From NCBI GenBank assembly GCA_905331475.1, contig CAJNYU010002220.1, positions 186,001 through 250,000 on the forward strand: 64,000 nt of DNA, given 5' to 3'. The position numbers were made by a program, and so were the translations under genes. Below, in pieces: positions 25,296 to 35,197 of the stretch; position 1 is the stretch's first letter, and the number at the start of each line of letters is the position of its first letter. Below the pieces are notes generated by a model. The model was not told the origin of the DNA. It was given only the letters and a program-made list of their open reading frames with translations, and made no database searches. Source of the DNA: Rotaria socialis (lineage: Eukaryota > Rotifera > Eurotatoria > Philodinida > Philodinidae).

Positions 25296-25891
25296 CAATA
25301 ATAATAATAAGATTTGTAAGTGAAGCAGCAAGTTCAGTAGGAGACAAACCATTGTCTTCTGGAAAACTGCTAACGTATTGCTTGCAACTGCCACAAAAGA
25401 AATGTCGAATAAATATGATAAGAGCTTTCTCTTTGTCATTTGTGCTCGTATAGTGATGAAGATGCAAGTGATTCGCCTTTAGAATCAAAAACAAGCATTA
25501 AGGTTGCCTATAATGGAACAAGACTCATTGGGAACGCCATCTAGTGGTACAAGAAATTGATGCATATCAAATTAGAAATTGAACAAATCAGTACATCTAA
25601 AAGAATTCAAATTCAAGACAACATGCTCCATATTTACAAAAAAAGGCATCGAATATAAAGTTTATTCAACATATCAATATTTTAGAAGTGCTCATGCATG
25701 AAAAATGATTTCAAACAAATAGATTTATCGAAATATTCATTTTTCATGATCTATGACCATTGGCATGAAGATAAGATACTCATTTTAGACACTTTATTTA
25801 GTAGAATCAATTCATTTGAATGATTTTGATTCAAAATGTCAACAAGATAAATTATCGAATCTGAATGACAGATGTAAAATTCTGTTCAAAA

Positions 25892-26369
25892 CAGGTGCGT
25901 AACTTGGCTCTCAAAACAAGGGGGAGTGTGCGACAGCACTGTGTCGTTACGTGTCTTGGTTCTGATTTAATGCGAGTTTCTCGTTATGCTCTCTCTCTCT
26001 CTCTCTTATTTATCATAATCCTTTTTTTGTAGTATTTGGAAGTTTAAATTGAATTAATTATGCTTGATGCGTCTCGTCAGTTGATACATTTTGTTTTCTC
26101 TGTGTGTGTAAAATTACAAAAACTTAAAAGATGTCTAATGCGTCACTTGATTCTATCTAAAATATCAACTATTAAAAGAATCATTATTCATTTTTAATTC
26201 TAACAATTATATGATACTAGCATTGCCGAATTAGCGAAACATCACAGGGGAGAGGCAGGGGTGGGGGACACAATATCAATTTTTGTTCTATTTTTACGAG
26301 TTTTGAAAGAAAATTTCCAAAGCAAGGGTACCATGCCGACACCGCCCCCCCCCCCTATTTACACCCCTG
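25892..26369 (+). mobile_element. hAT-like MITE with 8-bp target duplication
   Basis: The ends are CAGGTGCGTAACTTGG and, reverse-complemented on the right, CAGGGGTGTAAATAGG. The flanking 8-mers are GTTCAAAA (25884-25891) and GTTAAAAA (26370-26377), differing at one base. CAGGG ends with an 8-bp duplication are typical of hAT elements. There is no coding capacity. It contains a (CT)n run near 25988 and a C-run near 26345. Confidence 0.65.
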
Positions 26370-26718
26370 GTTAAAAAGGTCGTATGGATTTTTAAAATGA
26401 TTTATTTTTACATTTTAGAATTTAGAGCTCGAAGTAATAGTGTAAACAGTTGAGAGAAAATTGATCCCATTCTATCTAAGTGCTTTCTACATAAAATATG
26501 CATCAATACTGAACTACGAAATCTAAACCCGCAAGATTTCAAAAATTATTTCAAGTTTACTCGATATCAATACAAAAAAAAAGAGAACTGAATTATTTTT
26601 CGATTACTAGCAATATTACAAATTTGAGGCTTACGAGACCATTGATATTTTGTTTATGCTTATCCATAGGTTTGAGTTAGATACTCACAAAATATTGATA
26701 CACTGGATACTACAATCA

Positions 26719-27035
26719 CCCAGGTCGAGCAATCCGACAGTAGGCACCTATCGGAACCCATCCGATCCGACTGGAATCCAATAGGATTTTATCGGATCCT
26801 GTCAGATCTTACAGAATTATCGTTGGATTCCGGGTCGGGGAATCGATGCCGGATCCTCAGTGTCGGATTCCTATGAATTCCAAGGGAAAACCGTTGTATG
26901 CCATCGGAAGTTCATAGGATCCCGACACTGAGCATCCGACATCGATTCCTCGACCCGGAATCCAATAGAATTGTATCGGATTGTAGGATATTTCTAGGTT
27001 CCTATCGGATCCGATGTCGGATCAGTCGACCTGGG
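26719..27035. mobile_element. CCCAGG-family foldback element, copy 4
   Basis: The left end is CCCAGGTCGAGCAATCCGACA. The right end, reverse-complemented, is CCCAGGTCGACTGATCCGACA. CA lies on both sides as a 2-bp duplication. The 317-bp interior is largely palindromic: TCAGTGTCGGAT near 26855 is mirrored by CGACACTGAGCATCC near 26923, and ATTCCGGGTCG is mirrored by CGACCCGGAAT. Confidence 0.85.
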
Positions 27036-27504
27036 CAGTATCGGTATGAAGATGTGATAGTAAAGCGTATATATCCAAAGTATGTGCATGAATGTTACGG
27101 ATACTGATTAAAACGGTGAAAATGAAAATAAATAATATATTAGATTATTCTAATCTAAACGTAAAGTAGCAGTAACATTTATTTGTAACAATATACAACA
27201 TTAGCGCCATCTACTCAATAGAGTACTTCGGTTCAACTATAAGAAACGCAATAGATAAGAAACTTGTAAAAATAAATAAAGGTATATAAAATGATAAATG
27301 AGTGTAAAAATTGAAATAAATACTTATTGTTGATTAAAACAAATAATCTAAACGCTAATCACATTCGCATTGAATAAATATTATTTTCATAGGATTTTGC
27401 TATTGGACACTCACGTAGAGCCATTGACGGCCAGGGTCTTTGTCTTTTTCATTGTTTGTAAAAATGAAAATTACATTTTCTAATTAACGTATTCTGGTGT
27501 TCTA
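27036..27504. other. Spacer, no gene seen
   Basis: AT-rich sequence between a foldback element and the hAT MITE. GCGCCATCTACTC at 27204 resembles CGCCATCTAGTGG at 25533 but no larger repeat was recognised. Confidence 0.4.
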
Positions 27505-27512
27505 CTTGTAAT

Positions 27513-27798
27513 CAGTGTTTCCAATGGCAAGTGTATAAAGCAGAAGCAAAATGTACAGAAGATCTGATAATTTTGATTTACACTCTGTTGTGCACTTTGC
27601 CAAAACAGTTTACACTTTGATATCTTTGATCTCTGAACCTTAAAAGTTGCATATAGTATTAAATAAATTATATTTTATCTTATAGATTGTGAAAATTTGG
27701 TTTTTGTACACTGCGGAAAAAATAAAGTGAAATATACACTGCTCACAAGCTACTGAGTGTACTGTACATTTTGTTTTAGATTTTCATTGGAAACACTG
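27513..27798 (+). mobile_element. hAT-like MITE directly upstream of the Cdh1 start codon
   Basis: The termini are CAGTGTTTCCAATG and its exact reverse complement CATTGGAAACACTG. A perfect 8-bp duplication, CTTGTAAT, flanks it (27505-27512 and 27799-27806). CAAAATGTAC recurs inside both arms. These are hallmarks of a non-autonomous hAT element 286 bp long. The duplication ends 10 bases before the Cdh1 ATG. The element's 3' arm carries TTTTGTTTTAG, a good splice-acceptor sequence. Confidence 0.88.
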
Positions 27799-27816
27799 CT
27801 TGTAATATTGATCATC

Positions 27817-29775
27817 ATGGAGTCTGATTTCGAACGCCGTTTAATTCGATCAATGTCAGGTTGCTCATCAGTCTCTTCGTCACCATTTTCATCGCCGATA
27901 TCTTCTCCATCGCCGATCAAACACAGTGATCGTTTCATTCCACTTCGAAGTTTATCTCAACCATCGGCATTTTATATTGACCAAGAACAAATTCATAAAG
28001 GCCCAATGTCAGATAAAAAGGCATCTCGTGAATCATCATCGAATACAAATACCGGAACGAATTCTTCTACTACGACTGGAACAACAATCGCTGCTGATCG
28101 AGCAAAAGACATGCTAACATATCAAGCTTTATTACAAAATGAAATGTTTGGTACACATATAGATTGTCTCTATGATGAACAGCATTTGCAAAACGCCTAT
28201 TCTAACGGGAACAGTAATCATCATAATACGACAGGTACTACAAATCAAACTGGCAACAATGATACTAACAATAATGTAGGTACAACAACAACAACAACAA
28301 CAACAGTAGTCGGTCAAGGTTTAGGTAGTCAAATCCATACAACAGCTATTTCAGCCATAAATGTAAATATAGATGTTTTGTTTTCTATCGTACAAAAATT
28401 ATACATAAAATATATTTTAGGGCATTCTTACACCATCACCTGGTTTTCTATCTCAATCTTGTCAACAACATTTACCATATACAAATTCAAATTCAAATCT
28501 ATTACGAACACGCGATCCAAATACAATATTTCGTTATTGTGCTCGTCGTAATAGAGATGATTTACATTATTCACCTTATTCTCTGTCTCCGTTATCACCT
28601 GCATCAATTCGTCTTTTACGTTCACCACGTAAACAACTACGGAAAATTCCTAAAACTCCATTTAAAGTTCTTGATGCTCCAGAGCTTCAAGATGATTTTT
28701 ATTTAAATCTAGTTGATTGGTCATCAACAAATATTTTAGCTGTTGGACTAAATGCATCTGTTTATTTGTGGAATGCTAATACAAGTAATGTAACACGATT
28801 ATGTGATTTACAAACTGAATCAGATACAGTAACAAGTGTAGCTTGGAGTGATCGAGGACAATATGTTGCTGTTGGTACTCATAAAGGTAATAAAATGATA
28901 GCAGGTTACTCGTATGAAAAGCTTTCTTTTTTTTAAATTTAGGAATTGTACAGATTTGGGACGTAGCAACAAATCGTAAAACCGTTTCATTTCCACGTCA
29001 TACAGCACGTGTTGGCGCATTAGCTTGGAATGATTTATGCATATATTCAGGCTCACGTGATCGATTCATTTTACAAAATGACACACGCTCAAATAAGCAA
29101 GAGCGGAAACTAGCTGGGCACAGACAAGAAGTATGTGGATTAAAATGGTCGCCCGATAGACAATTGCTAGCAAGTGGAGGAAATGATAATCGTTTATTAG
29201 TATGGAATCAATCATGTTCAAATCCAATTCAAGTTTATACAGATCATACAGCAGCTGTCAAAGCTATTGCATGGAGTCCACACCAACAAGGCCTTTTAGC
29301 TAGTGGGGGAGGAACTGCTGATCGCCACATTCGATTTTGGAATACATTAACAGCACAAAATTTACAATCTATTGATACGGGATCTCAAGTAAAATTGTTA
29401 ATTGAAACTTTTCTTTTAATTTATATCATATTTATCTAGGTCTGCAATTTAGCCTGGTCAAAACATACGAATGAACTTGTATCTACGGTAAAGAAAAACA
29501 ATATTTGTCTAGTTCTTGTATTTCTTCAAACATGCACATTTTAGCATGGTTATTCTCAACATCAAATCGTTGTTTGGAAATATCCATCAATGTTACAATT
29601 AGCTCGTTTAACTGGACATACATTTCGTGTATTATATTTAGCTGTATCACCAGATGGAGAATCAATAGTGACAGGCGCAGGAGATGAAACACTTCGTTTC
29701 TGGAATGTATTTACAAAATGTCGTGCCAATAAAGAATCCGACAGTGTACTTAATTTATTTAACAAAATTCGATAA
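27817..29775 (+). CDS. fzr: Cdh1 / fizzy-related, APC/C co-activator
   Basis: WD40 adaptor that brings substrates to the anaphase-promoting complex from late mitosis through G1. Five exons (27817-28362, 28421-28886, 28943-29388, 29440-29487, 29545-29775) join in phase to 578 aa with introns of 51-58 bp. The N-terminus [13 protein letters not shown] and the C-box DRFIPLR (about residue 38) match Cdh1. [24 protein letters not shown] precedes a WD40 propeller from about residue 278 to the end. The C-terminal Ile-Arg tail that docks on the APC/C is present (LFNKIR). The extra length against human FZR1 (496 aa) comes from an Asn/Thr-rich insert near residues 125-180, where codons form an ACA repeat. 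Cdh1 is favoured over Cdc20 by [25 protein letters not shown] and the DRFIPLR context. Confidence 0.95.
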
Positions 29776-30771
29776 TAATCATTATTTTAGTCTTCTTTTT
29801 TTTGTCATTCATCTCTGTATCAGTGCTATCAGTTTCACAACAGTCGGAAGTTTCACTATTTATTTATTATTCTTCGTTGTCTTGTATTTCTTTAGTTTTC
29901 CTTTTCTTATTTTATTTCTGTTTTTTTTCAACGTTTTTCTTTTCACCATATTGTTGCTTTATAATAGTTGGTTCTATGAAGTTGATGAGTGGTTTTTTTC
30001 TTCATTTTCATGTTCTTTTTTGTTTCGCTGCGAGTGTAAATGAAATTTCAAAAAATCAGAAAGATAAGAAAAAGAAAACACTTATAATATCCTTTTTTGG
30101 GGATTCAATTCTTGATTTAGAATATGATTTATTCGAATGAAAGAGTATACAAGAATAGATTCAGAAAAGTAGAACTATTTATAGATGTTTAACTGTTTGT
30201 TTCTGTTTACAAAAAGTGAGTGGTTAGAGCATGAATTCAAATATTGTTTACTTTTAATTTATTCTAATGAAATCTATTGAATTTTAAAAAAATCAGTCTT
30301 AGAATAAAAACTTTGAAAAAATAATTTTTTTTCTTGTATGAGATTTATTTTAAATTAAATTCTTCATTTTTTAACTGAAATTTGTTAAAATTATAACGAT
30401 GATTACAGTACGATGTTTTTACTTTCATTTTCGAACAAATAGTTACACCTATGAGTAAATATCTTCCATATTAGCCTCGGCATCATTGAAGACTGATAGA
30501 CAATCTTTCATTGTATAGTATTTGCATATTAGTCATACCATGACCACAAAGTTATTTTACGTCAGGTTAATATTTTTGTAACTATGTAGCGATATTGTTG
30601 TAATAAAGAAAAACAAATGATTAGCCAATAGAATGCTTTAAGTACGACAAAGAAAACAAAAATGTGATAAATTATTACTGATAAACATTCAATCGCATTT
30701 GTGTAGTAGGAAAAAAGATGTAATTTTGATAATTGAAAAATAGACCATGATTTATAGACTATTTTCTTTAG
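29776..30771. other. Spacer between fzr and the RBBP9-like gene
   Basis: AT-rich, pyrimidine-rich 3' flank of fzr. The frames open here read through T-rich sequence and look non-coding. Confidence 0.5.
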
Positions 30772-31411
30772 ATGTCAGAAAACAGTAACCTCGAAATAGA
30801 GCGACAACGTATTGTTATTGTGCCAGGCATGGGCTGTGTACCTGTACAAGAGTGCAATTGGTACTCTTGGCTTCAACAAAAACTTGAAAAGGATTCAACT
30901 GGTCAATTTTCTGTTATTCTTGAAGATATGCCTGATCCTTATGCTGCTCGCGAGTCACATTGGCTACCATTTATTCGGAATACCCTAAAAGTAGACGAGA
31001 AAACTATCTTAGTTGGACATAGCTCTGGTTGTGAAGCTATCATGCGATTACTTGAAAAAGAAAAAGTACGTGGAGTAATACTTGTGGCAGCATGTCATAC
31101 TGATCTAAATAATGAAGATGAACGAAAAAGCGGATACTACAATCGACCATGGTATGTTGCTCATTATTTTATGAAGGTGATAAAAAATAATTGAAATATT
31201 TTCAAGGGATTGGAATACTATTCGAACCAATACACATTGGATTGTTCAACTTCATTCACCAACTGATAAACTTATTCCAGTAGCAGAAGGCCGTTTTGTT
31301 GCCGACAAATTAAAATCGGAATACATGGAATTAGAACGTCGTGGTCATTTCATGGGTAAACAACTTCCAGAAGTACTTTCTGTGTTGAAGAAAAAATGTT
31401 GTACCTTATAA
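30772..31411 (+). CDS. rbbp9: RBBP9-like alpha/beta serine hydrolase
   Basis: Small cytosolic serine hydrolase of the RBBP9/YdeN (DUF1234-type) family. Two exons, 30772-31151 and 31207-31411, join at phase 2 (CCATG to GGATTGG) to 194 aa, close to the 186 aa of human RBBP9. The nucleophile elbow is GHSSG (Ser near residue 84). MPDP-ARESHWLPF, SGYYNRPW and the late SPTDKLIP (Asp) and RRGHF (His) complete the family signature and the Ser-Asp-His triad. The AG of a good acceptor sequence (TTTTCTTTAG) abuts the ATG, so the first coding exon may be joined to a 5' leader by cis- or trans-splicing. The biological substrate is unknown for this family. Confidence 0.9.
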
Positions 31412-32982
31412 TGATTGTTGTTTTAATTAACTTGATTGACTATCAAATTGAATGATGAAGAATTGAAGTGAAAACCGAAATTTACAAAATAAAACTAGTT
31501 CTATCCGATAGCCCTTGAAAACAATGATATGTCTTTTTATGAGCAAGATTGCTTCTTTTTTTTGTGTCCGATTTCTTTTTCTCTTTGATAATTAATCCAA
31601 ACCAGTTTTTTTATCAGTACCGCATTGTCGTTGAAGAAGAAACGAAACAAAATGATTGTAGAGAAATATGAGACGTATAGCTTTTGTTAAATTTAAATTT
31701 ATCGTGCCATACACAAGGATTATAGGTCGACTAAAATATTGTTTTTATTGATCAGAACGATATACACTTTAGATTAATAAAATTATAGACAACATAAACT
31801 AAATTCTGTATTCTCTTTTGTCTGAAGATAGGTGAATATTAACTTGTCATTTACAATAGTGAATAGAAGTTTTCTTCTCACGACACTTCATCTATTAGAG
31901 TAATGAGATATGAAACTTGTCAATTATTATTTCACAGCATATAGTACATTCGGACCATTAATCTTATATTGACTTACTATTACTTTCGAAAATATCCAAA
32001 ATTTGATTTTTCCTATTGTACGCAATGCTTTCTGATAGAAAATGAAGAGTGTTAAGTTGTAATTATGTCCTTTCTCTTTTAGCGTCATCTGAAAGAGTTG
32101 TTTAACATTTTTCTTAGGTGAAAATTGAAGATACATCATTAGTTAGTTAATTTTGTTACTGATTTGTGTTTCAAATCGTTTTTTATTGTACCGCTTCTAC
32201 AATATCGACTCGTAACCAAAGTATTGGTGGACTCTCTTCGAGTGTGACACCATTTAAAAATGGCCTCGTTTGATTCTGAATATACTTTCAGGTATACATA
32301 TGATGTAAGTTTGTTTATCATATGGCAGTTTTTAGCGATGATTCAAATCATATTCAATATAAACAAAAATAAACTTGATTAAGTAAGTAAAAATACTTTA
32401 GATATGCATGTGCTTTTCCGTGTCTGTCTCTTAAATGATTGTTTCTGTTTCTCAAGTGATTGGTCAAATAATATAGAAATTTACTTTCGTAAATGATTTC
32501 TTTTCAAATATTTACAGATGAAGAGAAGTTTTCAAGATTTGTATCATCATAATAGTAAAAAGAAATTCTCAAAGCTAATCTCTTGTAAGTCTTAATTTAT
32601 CAACATTAAAAAAAAGAATGCATCGACCAGTCACAATTATTAGAGCTTACAATATTTCTCTGCATGACTGAGTGTAGGGAAATGTATTATCAAGATCTTG
32701 TCCTTTTTCATGATTTTTGTCGCATAGTAGTATTCTGTGTTATTCGCAATTCTATATGATTGGGCATAAAAGAGAAACGAGTAACGACGATACTTTTTTT
32801 CTTCCTCATGGTAGATGTTTTTTCCTGATATGCTGAAGTTCGCAGAAGTATACTAGCCATAGTTGTACACGTCCAGAACGAAGGAAAAAAGCCTTCATCT
32901 TTTTCATGATGCATTATGCTATCTTAGACGACATAGACGACGCCGACAAGCACAAGATTCACATCATACATAAATAGACAAT
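31412..32982. other. Spacer, no gene recognised
   Basis: AT-rich intergenic sequence. Short frames on the minus strand (around 31927-32321 and 32708-32914) have no recognisable content. Confidence 0.5.
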
Positions 32983-33508
32983 ATGTCAGTAACTTCAAAA
33001 AAAATATCACGGTTAGAAAAAGAAGCATTTTTACGCGCAAAAGTAAGCTTTCCTTAGTATATTTTTTACCATAAATTCCAATGGTATTATCTTGATAACT
33101 AAAGGACTTCGAATATAAACGTGAACAAACATCGCATTTATTAACAAATTCATGTCAAGATGAAGAAGAATTTGAAAATGATCGCCATCGACGCCATGCA
33201 AAGATGAGACAAACACGTCAAATACAACGAGAAATAGACTATCAAGTAGGAATGATAGACAAAATAAACGACCGAAGACAACAAGAATTACAAAAAAAGA
33301 ACAAAACAACTCCAACAACAACAAGTAAGTATCTGCATTCAGCCACAATAAATATATTCAATATCCTCCTATTTTAGCAAGTAGTACTGTTACATCTATA
33401 TCATCACCAACCTCAGCAACATCATCGGTAACCAATGGAGCAAATCGTGTTGGAGGAGCCACAGAAAAATACACCAGTAGCCAACGTGCGAGTGGCAGCA
33501 AATTTTAA
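32983..33508 (+). CDS. Small charged protein of unknown function, predicted helical
   Basis: Three exons, 32983-33042, 33105-33324 and 33378-33508, join in phase to 136 aa; the introns are 62 and 53 bp with GTAAG donors. The first ~90 residues are highly charged and look alpha-helical (ISRLEKEAFLRAKDFEYKRE, RHRRHAKMRQTRQIQREIDY, INDRRQQELQKK). The C-terminal tail is low-complexity Ser/Thr (TPTTTTSSTVTSISSPTSAT) ending GSKF. There is no signal peptide or membrane segment. I do not recognise the family. Short helical proteins like this are common among ciliary microtubule-associated proteins, but nothing here proves that. The gene model rests on consistent splice sites and phases. Confidence 0.65.
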
Positions 33509-35197
33509 TAAAACGATCATTGAAACCTGCATCCAAAAAAACTCACAAAAATTGATTTTTTTCGCTAATTCACATATACTCTGTCAATATATTATCTAGA
33601 ATAATGGATCGTACCTATTAGGGGTAACACATCCTGATAATATTAAATGGATCTTGATCTTGACTCGTCTTAAGTACTTTGTATTGCTATTGCAAAGTTA
33701 GAGAAATGAAATTTCGGTGAATAATAATTCTTTTCAGTTCAAATTAAACATAATTAATTCTAAAAAAGAAATTATTATCGATTTATAACATCGATTCTGA
33801 AACAATTTCAAGCAAACTAGTAAATCATTTTATTATTTTATTATTTGTAAAATACATAATTCTGCAGCAGTCGAATGTTAATAAACTCTCCAATCGATTC
33901 TGACCAAGTCCTATATTCAGATTTGATGAATTTCAGTAGCATAGAAACTGTTAAGATTTCTGCTAAATATTTTCTCATGGTATTTTGTATTGCATCAATC
34001 AGAAGAAAAATAGTTCGCAACTTATTAAAAGAAACCTATCAGAAGTAAAATACAATTTAATGGATCAAAAGGAAAGTAACTGAATTTCGATGAATTATGT
34101 TAATGTTCTTTTATTCGATTTCTTAACATACTATTGCAATTAATAAAAAACATAACTTGTACAGAATCATAGAAAGATTTTAGAATTCTGTTCTACTGAT
34201 TTGCGAGAAATTATGTTTCTGTGTATTTATTATGATATAGAAGATAATAGGGTATCTTTGAGTATCCGTTATATCTTTATTCACACACACCCTCAAAACA
34301 GGGAAATAAAAGGAACAAGAAAAAAACATTTTAATCTTGTTTCAGCATTTTCGATATTGTTCAATGAACGACCAAGACAAACAGATAACCATTGATACAT
34401 AGAGTTCCATATCATTTTTAAGAATAGCCATATGCGAACAAAGAAAACGAATAATGATAGTACAGCAACAGAAATTCCTTTCCTTGTACGAAATCAGAAT
34501 AACTGCTCAGCTTATTAATAAGTAAGCTGACAACCCAGGTGAATGAATCATATACTGAATTCCATCGGATCTCATAAAATATTGTGATTTGTTTTTGATA
34601 CCTAGCTGTTAAAATATTGCGTAGATACTGCTAATTCGATTGCCAGTTCATTCTTATACTAATAGGACTCGATATTATCATGAAATTATAGACGTTCGGT
34701 CGTTGTACACCTGTTTGTTGACTTTGCTTTGCATTAATAAACGTTGCTTATTCTTTGTTAACTGTCAATCGGCGCCATTGTTCTCTTCACAGCGAAAGAG
34801 CATGTAATCCACTTTCAAACAATTTATACTTCATGTACTGCTGATGTTCACGTATCAGTTCAATTTTTTATATTGATAAATTATATTCTACTGATTTCAA
34901 AAGGAAGCGAATTGATTTTTCTGTAATATAGGTAAATTATAATTTTAAACGATAGAAAAATGAATTTTTTACTAAAGAATACAACGATAGTAAAACGGCT
35001 TTCATTGAAAGAATATAATTGAATTCCTTTTTTTCATGTTCTTTGTTCCATTATGTGCTTGTAACGTGACAATAAAAGAGAAAGTAAAGAAAAAGAGTAT
35101 TATGTAAATATTCTTTCTCCTACAATGAGTCAAAAATCAGAAGAACAATTGAACATATTCAAATAAAATTGGCATTTATCGTGTTTAGTAAAATACT
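33509..35197. other. Spacer with a solitary CCCAGG element end
   Basis: AT-rich spacer. At 34533, CCCAGGTGAATGAATC matches one terminus of the foldback family and is followed by CCATCGGATCTC, the interior word of that family. No second end is visible, so it looks like a truncated copy. Confidence 0.5.
34533..34580. mobile_element. Truncated CCCAGG-family end
   Basis: CCCAGGTGAATGAATC is nearly identical to the end of the nested copy (CCCAGGTGAATCAATCC). CATCGGATCT follows. The remainder is missing. Confidence 0.5.

Larger units (their letters stand above)
24248..25498 (-). pseudogene. PRXL2C/AAED1-like peroxiredoxin gene, frameshifted and transposon-interrupted
   Basis: A thioredoxin-fold protein of the PRXL2C (AAED1) type can be read in pieces. 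ATG at 25498 opens MLVFDSKGESL. After a frame change near 25435 comes FIRHFFCGSCKQYV, with the CxxC of this family, then NLIIII. A 694-bp element (24602-25295) follows, then GCGHSDLIEQYVKHTKCPFPVYTDP, NYIKSSFF and QQVGGEYLI. A second frame change near 24315 leads to RDHVEIVELRKILSMN and a stop at 24248. Taking out the element and one copy of its 2-bp TG duplication joins the protein in frame at the site where human AAED1 has LIVIG. With two frameshifts and the insertion I call it a pseudogene. Assembly error for the small indels is possible. Confidence 0.75.

Noticed and set aside
28132-28317. Cys-rich minus-strand frame opposite the fzr first exon
   Set aside because: It is the antisense reading of the ACA repeat that encodes the Thr run in fzr.
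33031-33348. Minus-strand 105-aa frame
   Set aside because: It is antisense to the spliced plus-strand gene, whose splice sites and phases are consistent.
27817-33508. Operon of fzr, RBBP9-like and the small helical gene
   Set aside because: Spacers of about 1 to 1.6 kb are too long for the usual trans-spliced operon spacing.
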